64,000 bases of DNA from Cladosporium sp. IMV 00045 (GCA_001931905.2 MSJI02000809.1:1-64000), one strand, 5' to 3'; positions 52,901 through 64,000 are shown, counted from the stretch's first letter. Numbers and translations are program-made. Notes: a model not told the origin generated them from the sequence alone.

Positions 52901-53207
52901 GAATAGTCTAATTCAAACATTGCGATGGGAGCTGCAAAGTGGAACAGTACTCGTAACATGGAGGTCTGGTTTGCACAAGGGTATTACAAAAGCAAATGGA
53001 AACGTGAAACCAGCCATAATGGAGGGCGCTGTGAATGATTTTCATTTTTTTGACCAGGTTGCGAGCTCGGCGGCGTATCGTCTATGCGATCCAGCTCAAA
53101 CCGAGAATAAGCATAAAAAAATCGCCCATTGGCTCCCTCCGCGAACGCCTTTTCTCCATCCGTCGGGTTGTATCTTGCTTTCCGTATTCCAGTAGAGCAG
53201 ACAACGC
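52901..53207. other. Convergent 3' flanks, no gene seen
   Basis: 307 bp between the 51836 gene and the uS15 stop codon. AT-rich with no supported frame. Confidence 0.5.
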
Positions 53208-53963
53208 TTAAGCGACGAGGGTGGAGGCGGTGGCGCTCTCGTACCTCCAGGTAGGGGGGAGGACACCGACGGTCTTGTAGTAGCGGGACAGACGGTGGAT
53301 GCGGGACTCGATGAGAATCAGGCGGAACTTGCTGTCCTTGTCCTTGCGGTTGCGCTCGAGGTGCTTGCGGACGGCGACGGCCTAGCGGGTGTTGTTAGCA
53401 AAGAGTGCGGGCCATGCGAATGTTTGCAAGACCAAGTTGGGAGACGATGGATGCGCACCTTCTTGATAAGCATGTAAAGGTCCTCGGGGATCTCCGGGGC
53501 GAGGCCTGTGTGAAATCACTCCGTCAGTCTGAGACCAAGCAGAGGCATAGTTTTGACATGTGCTTTGACATGTATTTTGTATTGTGGATTCCAGCTCTTG
53601 CCGGCATTCATCTGCCGCTCAGGACCCTCTTTCACGCAGGTTGAAGCGTACCGTTGCTCTTAAGGATACGGAGGATCTTGTTTCCTGCAAAAATTTGTCA
53701 ACACACGTGCTCGGTTTCCAGCGATTGCGCCTGCCAAAAGTTCTTCCTCAAAATAACATACCGGTGACGATCTTGACCTGGGCGACACCGTGGGAGTCAC
53801 GGAGGACAACACCAATCTGCGAGGGGGTGGCACCCTTCTTTGCGAGCTTGCAGATCTGGTCGACGACCTGGTCGGGGGTGGTCTTCAGCCACGCAGGGGG
53901 AGTGCGGCTGTAGGGGAGCGCAGAGGAGCTGATGCCCTTGCCCTTGGAATGAAGACGGCCCAT
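53208..53963 (-). CDS. rps13: 40S ribosomal protein uS15 (S13), 151 aa
   Basis: Four exons: 53963-53762, 53684-53652, 53505-53459 and 53381-53208, with introns of 77, 146 and 77 nt. The protein opens [20 protein letters not shown], continues through [21 protein letters not shown], then [26 protein letters not shown] and [16 protein letters not shown], and ends [10 protein letters not shown]...[12 protein letters not shown]. It matches eukaryotic S13 along its full 151 residues. uS15 binds 18S rRNA in the central domain of the small subunit. The many introns near the 5' end, one exon being only 33 nt, are usual for fungal ribosomal protein genes. All four junctions are fixed by conserved sequence. 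Confidence 0.96.
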
Positions 53964-55444
53964 GTTGTCGGTATTTGCGATTTATCGAGGTTGTCGGGAA
54001 AATCGGTCGTCGTCGCTAGGCGCTGGTGAGGTCAAAGTTCGTCTCTCTCCAGAGCGAGAGTATCTCTCGCAAAATTGGGCTGGATGTGGCCTTGGCGTGG
54101 ATGCGGGAAAATTTGCGGGAACGAGCGGCGGCTGCCGAACTAGCGCCGACGTCGAGATACAAAACCTTCGCTTCGACTTCAGCTTTTCCATCCGATATCC
54201 TCCCCAAGCACTGCACTCAGTTCGCGACGTTGATATTGATCCAGAGAACCTGCGCATGTGGCGTGGATCTCTGCAGATTCGTATTCGATAGCGTCTGGCT
54301 GCAGTGCGAACACTTGATCACCCTACCGGATATTCATGGAGCTGGCCTCCCACTAACGAAACTCGCCCTCCTCACATTCGTCCATCCAACTGGTAAGCGC
54401 CCTCCTCCCATCGCCACCATCACCACAACCTTCTCCCCTTTTTGCAATGACGAGATAATTTTTGCATCTTTTCTGGCAACCTCTTATGTCAGAGGCGCTG
54501 TTTCTGGCGTCTCAGTGATCTAAATGGACTCCTGATAACGCAAACCTACAATCACTCTTGATATCCAATGCACACTTCTTTGCGGACTATTCACTGACGA
54601 GGATTTGAATAGGTCGAATCACAGCACACCAGAGTGTTTGATATACGAATTCTATTATAGCAAATGAATAATATGATACAATCTTCATGACCATCTCTTC
54701 TCTCACTGTGTTCTTGTCTACTCGCATGTCTCCCTCCTCTGCCTTGAACCGTCGTGCATCTCAGTACTTCGTCGCCCAACTCTCCACTCTGGTACTTGCG
54801 CCCAAATATACATTTGTACTTTATTTCTAGAACACCTTGACCGAGACCCGAGCAGAGGCTGTGGAGACATGCCTAAACGACACACTACAAATCACCAAGC
54901 AGTCATCTTCCTCTTAGTGACTAGGTGCCGCAGGTGGTCTACCACTAAAGGGACAACACACGCCAATCATTCCAAGCAAAGCGATGTCACAACAAAAGCG
55001 AGTAATATGAAATAAACTTAATTGGCCATAGATTATATATGTATACATACACCGAAGAAAAGGAAAAAGAAGAGATAGAAAAAGCGGGAAAGGAAGAGAA
55101 AAAGGAAAAAGAACTGCAACTCATATCAAAACTCCCGGCCGTTTCAAGTCGTTCCCATGAAGTTTTTCTCTCTTTCTCGCAGACAAATGCCTCACGCCAA
55201 AACGAAGAAATTGAGATTCCACCTCCCTTCCATCTTCCTACTCCCCATCTGCTGCTGCTGCTGCTGCTTCCCCCACTGCTCTAAAATTATACAAAACAGG
55301 AAGAACTACGAAAGAAAATTGCTATATGATGATGATAAAATGCTTGCTTTGCCGTAGCGGGTAATGTGTGTGCCAACCCCTCTCAAAAAATTCATGCCCG
55401 TCTCTTACGCTCTGCTTCCTCCTTTTCTTTCTCCTTCTTCAGCA
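53964..55444. other. Intergenic, no supported gene
   Basis: About 1.5 kb between the uS15 promoter and the 3' end of the epimerase gene. A 165-codon plus-strand frame at 54026-54523 starts 62 bp from the uS15 ATG and lacks domains. From 55040 to 55130 the sequence is a GAAAAGGAAAAAG-type purine tract, and a CTG run lies near 55251-55267. Confidence 0.5.
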
Positions 55445-56870
55445 TCAAGGCCACCATTTCATGCGCTTGTAGCTTTCGATCACGTCTTCTACTTCTTGCT
55501 TTGTTATTCGCTCGTGCTTTGGGCTGTGAAAAGGAAGAACCAGGTCAGTAAGGCAGCTCTCTTAGTGACCAACAAAATCCAGTCAAAGGGGGAGGGAACA
55601 GCAAAACCACGTACCTAAACCCAACCACACTCTCAAACCGGCTTCCATCAAGACACAAATCCGCATCCCTCAACAGCTCCTTCTCCATAAACGGGCTGAG
55701 CGGGCCTCCATTCTCCTTGATCCCCGCGTCCTCCTGCAAATCCGCCCAGTCGTCCAGCGTATCATCATTCACATCATCCACGACATGCTCCAAATTCAGG
55801 CGCGCGAAAGTGTTGACCAGAGTGTTCTGAAACCCCGTCTCGATGCCAAAGACCTCCTTGACGATCGCCGCCATGGTGCCCTGCGACGTGTTGCCCTTGT
55901 CGACGACGTTGAAGACGATGTAAGGCTCGCCGGGCGCCGCGTTCGGTATTCGGTCGTGCGTCGAGCTCCACTCCGCCGCCTGCCAGGCCGCCCGCGCCGC
56001 GTCCTCCACGTGCAGCGTGTTGGTGCGCATGTCGCTGTTCCAGAGGTACTTCATCGTCTCGGGCTTGTCCTTGCTGCGCTCCTGGTACAGGCGCGCGAGA
56101 GCGAGCTGCGTGCCCAGCCAGCGGCCGGCGTAGGGCCCGTAGACGTGCGGGAAGCGCAGGACGCAGAGGCGCAGGTTGGGGATCTTCGCCAGCTCCTCCT
56201 CGGCGCTGAGTTTCCACTTGGCTTGCTTGGTGTGCGGCTTGCTGGTCTTGTCGCTCTCCTTCTGCGGCGTGCGGTTGGAGTTGTACACCGTGCCCGTGCT
56301 CATTTCCACGAAGGCCTTCACCCCCCGCTTCGCTGCTTCTTTGCCCACGGCCACGCTCAGGTCGAGGCTGCGCAGCTTGTACACCTCGTCTTCTTGCGAG
56401 AAGCGCGTCTCGCCGCCACAGTTGAAGACATAGTCGAACTCGCGCTTGGCTCCGTCAGGCCCGTCCGGGAGGTCGAATATCCGCGCTTGTGACTGCTCGC
56501 GTGAGGCGTCTGCTTGTACGAAGTTGTCTTGCGAGCAGGCGTTTTCGTGCTCGGGGGCGAGAGAGGCGAGTTGAGGGAGCTGCTTGTCGACTATGCGGAG
56601 TGTCGAGGCGAGATCGTTGCTGTGAATGTGATGTGCGAGGAAGCGGCCAATGTAGCCTGGAAAGAAGCGCAAACGGCGTCAGTTTCGGTGATGTCTCGAC
56701 TTCAAACACGCAATTGCCTTTTGAGTGTGCACATATAGCAAGGAAAATGCAACATAACCCTCAACAACATAAACTCCAAACCCTAGCATGAAAGAGAACC
56801 ACATACCTAAACCCCCAATGATCAGAACCGCAGGCTTGGTGGGGTTCGCGGGGCCAGCGGAATCGCCCAT
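55445..56870 (-). CDS. NAD-dependent epimerase/dehydratase-like protein (extended SDR), 394 aa
   Basis: Three exons: 56870-56807, 56656-55615 and 55523-55445, with introns of 150 and 91 nt. The first junction falls inside the Rossmann motif and restores IIGGLG-YIGRFLA (GxxGxxG). Later come FDYVFNCGGETRFSQ and FVEMSTGTVYNSN (the Ser/Thr-x-Val-Tyr active-site region). The usual YxxxK is less clear: HTKQAKWKLSAEEEL follows, and VLRFPHVYGPYAGRWL is the substrate-side motif. The last exon adds a conserved-looking tail (SPKHERITKQEVEDV... YKRMKWWP). The fold is an extended SDR as in nucleotide-sugar epimerases. If the catalytic Tyr-x3-Lys is really changed, it may bind NAD without classical epimerase activity. 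Substrate unknown. Confidence 0.88.
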
Positions 56871-58860
56871 CGTGCCCGGGTCGAGAGTCTGTAGATTTTT
56901 GTGGTCCGGGCCGTTTCAAGGAAGCAGAGAGAAAGCAAGTCGAATCCGGGCAAGGGTTTGCGCGCGAACGAAAGCCCAGGTGAGAGTTGTCGACAAGAGG
57001 GGTGTCTCGAGCAAGGGAAAGAAGTGAAAGTTGAAACAAGGAACGGGGGAAACGGTAGGGACTGGTGAGATGATGAGAGAGAGAGAGAGCGCAAGGCTCG
57101 CTCGCGCAGTGGTTCTTGTTGGATCCTCTTTTGGGGGACCAGCACGAGTCAATGCCACCGAGCCAGCCAGCCGGTGTGCGCGCGCTTGCTACACAGCGGG
57201 AAAGTTTAGTAGATGCGCTGGCGGATAGGGCGCCGGCGTGATTGGGTAAGCGGTATTGCGGTGTCCAGGGCAGAGAGAAGAGAGGGGGAGGGAGGGAGGC
57301 TAAGGTATGGAGGAATCAATGATGCGAGATGAGGGGGAGAGTTAGTAGTGAGGTGAGGTAGTAATAATGGCCGGGGTGGGAAAGCAGGTGGGCACACAGA
57401 CACACACAAGCGCAGAGCCGCGAGCAGCAGTTTAGCAGCGACAGGGTGGTGGAGATGATTGCAGGCTATACCTCCTAGTAGTAAATGGGCTCTTTGGGGG
57501 ATTGGCAAGGGTCTCTTCGGGCTCCTCTCGCAGGAACAAAGATGACTAGGTAGGTACTGACGCCCCTCCATATGTGTGCATTGCTTGATGATCCGCAAGC
57601 GATAAGTGCAGATGTATATGCGCTTGTCACGAAAATCTTACTATTATCACAAGTCCCGCATGAATCGCGTATCTTATGCTCATCATCAGCCTGCAGGTTG
57701 ACGCCAGAGGCGCGGTGCATGGCGTGGACGCATGGTGTAGATAGAGTACTGTAGTAAAAAGGAGCTAGTAGGGCAGAAGAGGATCGCATATATTACTGAC
57801 ATCTAATCTTCACTTAGCGTCAGGCATGAAGACTGACGATGGAAGTCGGACATGGGAATTTGCTTGAAGACACCCTCAAAGCCGAAGTTATGGCAGAAGT
57901 CGTTTTTGACATGCGGTCAAGAAGAACGGCCAGCCCAACCAACTGGCGGGGCATCAAAGTTACCTCTCTTGGCTTCAAACGACTTCATCCCTCCTGAAGC
58001 CCGCATGAGGTATGGGGTCGGCAGAGTGAAGTGGAGTGGAGTGCATGACCCGAGCCAAGCGATTCATCTGCTTTATTGCCGGAGGTATTATTCAGTACCT
58101 GGGAAAACCGTGATAGTGATGACAGTAGTTCCGCGTGATTAATGATAACATGAACATGCTATGCCTCAAGCATCACACACAATAACACCGACATGCATAC
58201 GCTGCTGCTGCTGCATCTCACCTTCTCTTCTGTGGCATCTCCCGAAGTCAAAGATGACGATGAGCAACTCGAACGTCGCCTATAATCGACATAATCTCAA
58301 ACCCTTGAAGCTCCTGCTTCGAAGCTAAAAAAATCGAACTAAACAAGGCCGGCCCGGGCCCACAACCATCCTGTCAGCCCCTGTTCCTGGTCGGAGATCT
58401 CCGCTACCGAACCGCTCGTCAGGTATTCATTCATCCATCCGTCCAGACCTGTCCGCGGTGACGGTGACTGTCGCCTATGACAGTCGCAATAGCCGCCCGA
58501 AGGAGTGAGTTGGCGAAAGGAAGAAGTCCCCACATTACCACGATGATACTGTATGTCGGACGAAACCGTCAATCTGCAAGTCTGAAGAGCTGTCGCTTCT
58601 GTGCTCCTGCGCTAGTGCCCATCAATCAAAGAAAGCGTTGGAAAAGAAGTGGGAATTTTCTTCTCTAATATAATCGTTTCGATCTCCCCTCGTCGGAGTT
58701 CGATCCCGCCCAAAAGTTGCGGTGATACAGTCACTTCTCTCTTGCCGCTGTACTGCTATACAAGAACACACCGCCTAAGAAAAGAAGCTTGCTCCAAAAC
58801 CAAAAAACCCTCCAGGGATATCAACAATAGTAGCAACGCGGCATTCCGTCAGCTCTTCTC
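56871..58860. other. Intergenic, 2 kb, no supported gene
   Basis: This includes the epimerase promoter with GAGAGA runs (about 57075-57090) and GGGAGGGAGG (57285-57297). A 96-codon plus frame at 57852-58142 has no features. A CTG run lies at 58201-58213. No RNA gene was recognised. Confidence 0.5.
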
Positions 58861-60196
58861 TTAGTCAACTTCCGCTCCGCAAAAGAGACAGCACACCTCT
58901 TCGGAGTACTGCTCACCGCGCTCCGTGGTAATTACGATTTCGTCCTCCTCGGCCGCGTCGACGTTGGGTCTGTCGGGGTGGCCTTTAATGAAAACCTCGG
59001 CCGTCGTCAGACTCCTGGTTGCGTCGGCGACTGCGGTGAGGTTTGGGTTGTTGGCGGAGTTCTTCAGCTCGCCCTTCTTACTTTGCGGTCTTGATGGACT
59101 TCCAGGTTTGTTTTGCTCTTCGACTGTGGGAAGCGGTTAGTCGATGGAGGGTTTCTCACACAATATTCGTGGAGTTTTGACTTACTCGCGCGCTCAAGTG
59201 CTTGTTCCGCAATGCACCGCACATGCATCCACTTGCGACACTCGCCATTCGAACATTGTACTATCAGTTCGTCCGGATTTTGAGGCGCATTGTCGATGCA
59301 TATTGTTCGTAATTTCTGGAACGCTGTTAGTAAAGCTAGACCTCTCGAGATCTTTGCTTTCGTTGAGTCATACCGAAAATGTCTTCGTGTTCGCGAAATC
59401 ATACGTCTGCCGCCAGAAGAACTCTTCTTCCGCAGGCATGCTCGTTTCGTCATCATCGGCCAGCTCATCCCAGTGCTTCACTTTAACGGCGCCGTTAACA
59501 GCCATGGCGTCAATGACGTCCATCTGATTCGTCGGTATAAGTTCATTTTTCCCATGGTAGTCCTTGCGCCCGCTATCCAAATCTTCCGGCCGGTTCAGCC
59601 AACTGAGACGAACGTATACATGCTCCGGGCCAAGTGCGCGAACTTCCAAGACTTTCGCTTTCCATTGAGAATTGAGATCGAGTTTCGGATCGTCGCTTTC
59701 GTCGTGTTTCACAAGAATACATTCGCCGGTCGCAATGCTTTCAGATCCAACTACAGCTCCCGTCAGTCACATGTCCGGATTAACGCAGATTCATTCCTGA
59801 ATGTATTGTTCCCTTACCAGAGAATTTCTTATACCGTCGCAAACTTTCCCACTTGTCTTTTGGCCGCACCTCGTATTGCACCGAAAGCCTGTCCTCGAAA
59901 ATATCATCCTGTATGTACATCTGTTGCGCGCCTCGTTTCCTCTTCCGCGATGCGGGCAATGTGGCCACGCTGAATGGTCGGTCTGTGACGAGCAAATAAT
60001 CGCGCAATCGCTCTCTATCGCTCTCTGAAAGTTCGGCAGGCTGCACTGTGGGCGACTTCATAGCGCTATGACTAGGAGTCTTGGAGATGTTCAAAGGTGT
60101 TGGTGTCTGAGGCGTCGCGCGTCCGTTCGTCTGTCGTTTCGGGAGGCGCGCAGTTTGCAAACTCTTGCGTGGTTTCTTGGCCTGCATTTTCGCCAT
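58861..60196 (-). CDS. BAH domain protein with an atypical PHD-like zinc region, 382 aa
   Basis: Four exons: 60196-59818, 59750-59374, 59315-59186 and 59123-58861, with introns of 67, 58 and 62 nt. Residues 1-110 are basic with nuclear-localisation-like KKPRK and RKRKR. The BAH domain covers about 112-253: SVQYEVRPKDKW, GECILVKHDESD, WKAKVLEVRALG, VYVRLSWLNRPEDL, GKNELIPTNQMDVID and FFWRQTYDF. A PHD-like segment follows (TICIDNAPQNPDELIVQCSNGECRKWMHVRCIAE). It has the C-x4-C, W and H-x2-C core, but the next Cys pair is found only at the extreme C-terminus (EEVCCLFCGAEVD) after about 85 residues. BAH-PHD proteins read histone marks; Neurospora EPR-1 is one example. It is probably a chromatin reader; ligand unknown. 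Confidence 0.85.
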
Positions 60197-61579
60197 ATTT
60201 ACTATATTTCCAATGCGCAAACGTAAGAAGAGTAATAATCCAAAGTGGTGATGCGCGACAGGAAACGTGACGGAAAGGCGCGTCGTGAGGGACGTTTAGA
60301 CTGGCGTGGTCGCGTGAGGGTCAACCATATGGCTAGCGATGGTCTTCGTGAGGTTAATATTCCGTCAGGACGTTTCCGTGCAAGCGCAATGAATGCGGCG
60401 GGGTAGAGTGAGGTGTTTGCGCAGTGACTTGTTGCATCTCGTTATTGCTGATGGGCGTTTCTTGTCGCGGCGGGAGCGCGTTTGAGAACCGTGCGAGCGA
60501 GCCGAGGTGGGAGGAGGCTGTTGCCGTGCCTTCTTCCTCCACCTCACGTGGAAGCGGTGTCATGTCAGAGCTGTCTATCGATAACGGTCGCCCTTTGTCT
60601 CGTCTCCAGGAGAGACCATCTTCACTGAGATCACTGCTCTGAACGGCGAAATGAAGACTCGCTTATACACGTGATTAACCCTTGATGTCGGCATCTGACA
60701 TTTGCACGTACGTTACCACACAGCCGAAAAAGCATCCTTGAAGACACTTCACTTTTTCAACTTTCGCCAAAAGCCGTTGACAATGGACAACGAGCGACGA
60801 TACCATTGCGTTGGCTCGTGTCGGTATATCGCTTAGCGAGGCATTCTCGGCATCTCGAACAAGCAAAATTCTATAGCCGACAGTCTTCAGTGGCCTACAG
60901 GTGTTTTGAGAGCCTCGTTGATTGCTGCCAGGACAGGCCAGAATGAGAATGACAATCAACACGCGACGATGGATAGGTGCTAAATCTCTCTTGGTACCGC
61001 CAAAGCTTTCGATCCCATCCATCGCTTATCATCAAACGTCCAGATGAAACTTGCAGTGTGAAGCAGAGAGCGAAGGTCACGTGGTCAGGCTCTCGCAGGC
61101 TAGACCCTAAAGATCAGCCACGATCAGCCACGATCAGCCACGATCAGCCACGATCAGCCTCAAACCCAAGGCCGCTAGTGGCAGGCCCTCCCGAATACTT
61201 GCTCAAAAGCTACTCAGAACTCCACCTGAATGATGCTGGGCAAAGGGCAGCGAGTCTCAAAGACCAAATAGACCAGCGGTAAAGGTAGGAAACTCTCTCA
61301 CAAAACTCTCTCACTCTCTCGTGCCAACCAACTCGTCCCCACACTCCTCCCCGTTCTTGCGCAGGTTTACGGTGGGAAGTAGCCCTTAAGAAGACGCCTC
61401 ATACCTGCCGTACCAACACCCTACCTCTCCTCACACACCGGTACACCACGTCTTTCTGCTATATCGCGCCACTATACAAGCCACGATCAATTGAGTATTC
61501 GAACATACTTGCCCAGTCCAGCCTGGCCATTAGAATCCATACCATCCCCCCACAACTTCGAACAAAGACAACCGCAACA
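60197..61579. other. Divergent promoter region with a 10-bp minisatellite
   Basis: 1.4 kb between the BAH gene and the copper transporter. No supported gene is present. The minisatellite is listed separately. The last 250 bp are CT-rich with a TATATCGCGCC stretch near 61460, forming the transporter's promoter. Confidence 0.5.
61111..61160. repeat. Five tandem copies of a 10-bp unit
   Basis: The unit CGATCAGCCA is repeated five times head to tail (first and last copies with one end change each). It lies about 420 bp upstream of the copper transporter ATG. It could vary in copy number between strains. Confidence 0.9.
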
Positions 61580-62236
61580 ATGAACCACGACATGTCCGGA
61601 ATGGACATGGACATGGGCGGAGACTCTTCCTCCTCCATGTCCATGGGACACTCTATGCCCATGGCTTTCACGAACGACCACAGCACACCTCTCTTCTCCG
61701 AGCAATGGACACCCTCAACCACCGCCGGCTATGCCGGCACCTGTATCTTCCTCATCGTCCTCGCCATCATCAGCCGCATACTGGTCGCATACCGCAGTGT
61801 CCTGGAAGCCAAACGGCGTGACCTGGCAATCAAGCGACGATACATCACGGTCGCAGGAGACTGCCCGGCCGACAGGGAAAGGCAAGCAGTGCCGGCGGAG
61901 GCGAAGAACGAAGAAGCGACTTTGACTGTCAGGGGTCTGGACGAGAGGGTCAAGGTGATCAGGTCACCCGCACAAGCTGGCATCAGCATCACGCCTTGGA
62001 GGTTCAGCACCGACTTGCCCAGAGCTTGCATATACACAGTTCAGGCTGGTGTCGGATACTTGCTGTAAGTACTTGCTGCTGCTCTAGTATGTTCTCAGAC
62101 AGATGCTAATATTTCACGCAGCATGCTGGCTGTCATGACGCTGAACGTCGGCTACTTCATGTCAGTGCTCACCGGCCTGTTCCTCGGAGAACTCGCCGTG
62201 GGACGCTACACTGGCATTGAAGAGGACCACCATTGA
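61580..62236 (+). CDS. Ctr-type copper transporter, 199 aa
   Basis: Exon 1 is 61580-62064 and exon 2 is 62122-62236; the 57-nt intron has GTAAGT, a GCTAAT branch and CGCAG. The extracellular N-terminus is very Met/His-rich (MNHDMSGMDMDMGG, MSMGHSMPM), with Mets motifs that capture Cu(I). TM1 is about 50-68 (GTCIFLIVLAIISRIL). A cytosolic loop of about 75 residues follows. TM2 carries the pore MxxxM as MLAVM near 163-167, and TM3 has GxxxG within GLFLGELAVG. These are the defining Ctr elements, and the protein ends IEEDHH. It forms trimers and imports Cu(I). Whether it sits at the plasma membrane or vacuole cannot be told. A metallothionein gene lies at the other end of the window. Confidence 0.95.
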
Positions 62237-62533
62237 ACGTCATAACGATAATCTTGTTTCTCCAGCCAATTTCTGCAGCGTTCAAGCACATTTTCGGGAC
62301 AGATCTAGGATACAGACCTAAAAATGCACAGTTTCCAGAATATCATCGCACTTCCCACATTTTCTCTTCCCGCTCTAGACGAGGATACGCACGATTCAAA
62401 ACCCAGGAAAGAAACGCTGTCGAATAGGAGTACAAATGATTACGAATTACTTAAGCAAACCCAGTGTCAAACTCAACCCCAATCTCCCTCCCATCACGCC
62501 GTCCCCCTCTCAATAATAATAAAAAAAAAAAAA

Positions 62534-63546
62534 CTAAGAAGCGGCATCAGCCGCCACGACCTCCATGACCGCCGGCCCCGCCACAATCGTCCCATCATCC
62601 ACTCTGTCCTCACAATTACACAAGACAAGATAACTCTGACCCCTCACGCCCTCCGCCGGCACGTTCACGCTGAACGCCATCCCATCTCCAGCCGGCGTCA
62701 AATCGGTCCAAACAGGTCCCGCCGCCGTCACGAAAGCGGCGTAGAGTTTCGCCTTACCGCTCCCCGGCGCGAGCACCGTGTTCACAGTCTTAACCTCCAC
62801 GGTGCTGCCGGCGGGCACGACGCCGGCGCGCGTCGCGGCGAGGCCGGGGAAGGGTTTCACGGGCAGGGTTGGGTTGGTGGACGGGCAGGCCGTGATGAAA
62901 GCCGAGGCGAGGGTGAATATGGCGTTGGGGGAGAGGCCGACATCATTCGCGGTCGGGAAAGGTGAGAGGGTTGAACCGCTCGAGACGTCGCGCAGATATG
63001 CTGAGTGGCGGGACTCCACGGTCAAAATCGACCCCGCGGCCGTCAGGTAGTCTTTGTTGGCGATCTGGCGCGCGGCTCCCAAGTAGGCGCTCACGCCGAC
63101 GCCTTCCAGCACGCTGGCGGTCGCGAGGAAGGAGGCCACGGTGTCGAGCGGGAAGGCGTAGGTGCATTCCTTCGTGGCGGAGGCGCCGAGCGCGACGGTT
63201 AGGAAGTCGACGTGTGCTTTTTCGTGCGCGGCCACTTCGGTTAGGCGCGCGTAGATGCCGGAGGGGGCGGTGGCGTTGCTGAAATCGGAGGGGCCGAATT
63301 TCGCGAGCCCTTGTCGGTAGAAGGTCGCTTCGAGGTGTTCGAGCGTGAGGGCGTAGTTGAGGATGTCGACTTGGGTGGGGTTGTGAGCGGGTTGGTCCTG
63401 CGGAAGGGGCGCGTGGGTTGGGTTGGCTTACCATCGGAGAAAGATGACAGGGTTTGTCTCTTGTTCAAGAGGTGGGCGAAGGGCTGGGGCAGAGCCAGGG
63501 TTGTTGCCACCAGGCTGGCAATCGCCGCGTAGCTATATGCGGGCAT
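62534..63546 (-). CDS. Rds1-type secreted ferritin-like protein, 316 aa
   Basis: Exon 1 is 63546-63432 and exon 2 is 63369-62534. The 62-nt intron runs from GTAAGC to CCCAAG. A nearer CGCAG acceptor would give a 34-nt intron but breaks the frame; the chosen one yields FSD-VDILNYALTLEHLEATFY in frame. A signal peptide (MPAYSYAAIASLVATTLA) precedes the ferritin-like helices: HLEATFYRQGL, EVAAHEKAHVDFL (His/Glu metal-type positions), SVLEGVGVSAYLGAARQI and ILTVESRHSAYLRD. This fits the Ferritin_2/Rds1 family of stress-induced secreted fungal proteins. The C-terminal ~100 residues are beta-rich. No function has been firmly established for the family. The gene is convergent with the Ctr gene, 297 bp away. 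Confidence 0.88.
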
Positions 63547-64000
63547 GGCGAAGGACGTTTGGATGCGATCAAGACCGGTAAGGACAGGACGTACGATGAC
63601 CGCCGATGCGACTTGGGATTACCGAGAGCAGGATGAGCAGCAATGTCTGCGTCAAAAGGCTTTGGTAAGGAAGGCATCGCAATCGCCCATATAGCAGATT
63701 TAAGCGACGCTCACAGCCAATGCCGTAGTCACAACAAAATCTGGGAAAGGAATGCAAGATTGAACGGCGACCCAGGTACACGGTTAGTATCAACATTCCT
63801 CATGATGACCGAGATCGGATAATCCGGAAACTGGAATCGCTCGGACGCTGTAGAAATACGATTATCTCAGTGGCAAGTGTATGATCAGGAGACGCTATAT
63901 CGGTAGGGAGCTGCACACGCTTCCGGAGATACTCGATCCTACATGCGGCTCTCTCAGTGGCGACTCCATGTTCTGGGGGAGCTATGCCCGAGGATAGCTG
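63547..64000. other. Upstream flank of the Rds1-like gene to window end
   Basis: This holds the presumed promoter of the ferritin-like gene. No gene start or RNA gene is visible before the end of the window. Confidence 0.45.

Noticed and set aside
54026..54523. A 165-codon plus frame next to uS15
   Set aside because: It starts almost at the uS15 promoter, has no domain, leader or splice signals, and its composition looks random.
57852..58142. A 96-codon plus frame
   Set aside because: No homology-like motifs and no recognisable promoter; its length is within chance for this composition.
63398..63431. A 34-nt intron in the ferritin-like gene ending at CGCAG
   Set aside because: It is shorter than any other intron here and shifts the frame. 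The acceptor 28 nt further on gives a 62-nt intron and the expected VDILNYALTLEHLE sequence.
1..64000. CRISPR arrays, bacterial operons, transposons, rRNA genes
   Set aside because: None seen. The window has eukaryotic introns throughout, and no terminal repeats, transposase, reverse transcriptase or 5S rRNA sequence was found by eye.

Overview
The window looks like nuclear DNA of a filamentous ascomycete (Pezizomycotina). Genes lie on both strands in no operon order. About two thirds of the protein genes I modelled have short introns (roughly 50-100 nt) with GT..AG ends and CTNAC-type branch sites. The gene content is typically fungal: an Ams2/SPT21 GATA factor, fungal methylcitrate-cycle enzymes, a pectin lyase, an Rds1-type ferritin-like protein and a Ctr copper transporter. 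A secreted pectin lyase suggests a plant-associated or plant-debris lifestyle. I suspect Dothideomycetes, but that is an inference from the overall look, not proven here.

Layout. 0-8.2 kb: a 21-residue metallothionein, an 81-residue hydrophilic protein, a C-factor-like SDR with a GC-AG intron, a Gfd2/YDR514C-like DEDD nuclease-fold protein, a small locus whose frame is unresolved, and a Dug1-type dipeptidase. 8.5-17.5 kb: the CRL4 substrate receptor CDT2 and the ribosome-biogenesis giant RRP5 start from a shared promoter and are bracketed by two inverted, intron-bearing tRNA-Ala genes. 17.6-33.5 kb: EFL1 (60S maturation GTPase), a tandem PH-domain protein, the tRNA methyltransferase TRM3, a Gln-rich nuclear-looking protein and a microbial-type poly(ADP-ribose) glycohydrolase. 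33.5-37 kb is gene-poor. 37-41.7 kb: an Ams2/SPT21 protein and SmD2, divergent.

42.7-46.6 kb holds two neighbouring steps of propionyl-CoA detoxification, 2-methylcitrate synthase and 2-methylisocitrate lyase, divergent from a 537-bp intergenic region. 46.8-50.3 kb: a pectin lyase and a membrane-anchored GH16 protein. 51.8-64 kb: an unknown protein with an internal repeat, ribosomal protein uS15, an NAD-epimerase-like protein, a compact BAH-PHD protein, a Ctr copper transporter and a secreted ferritin-like protein.

Functional themes: ribosome and translation machinery (RRP5, EFL1, TRM3, uS15, tRNA-Ala), cell-cycle and chromatin control (CDT2, Ams2/SPT21, BAH-PHD), mitochondrial propionate metabolism, and copper handling (metallothionein and Ctr at opposite ends). 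No transposon, CRISPR array, virus or secondary-metabolite cluster was found. Exon boundaries were worked out by hand from splice signals and frame continuity; each multi-exon model sums to an intact reading frame.
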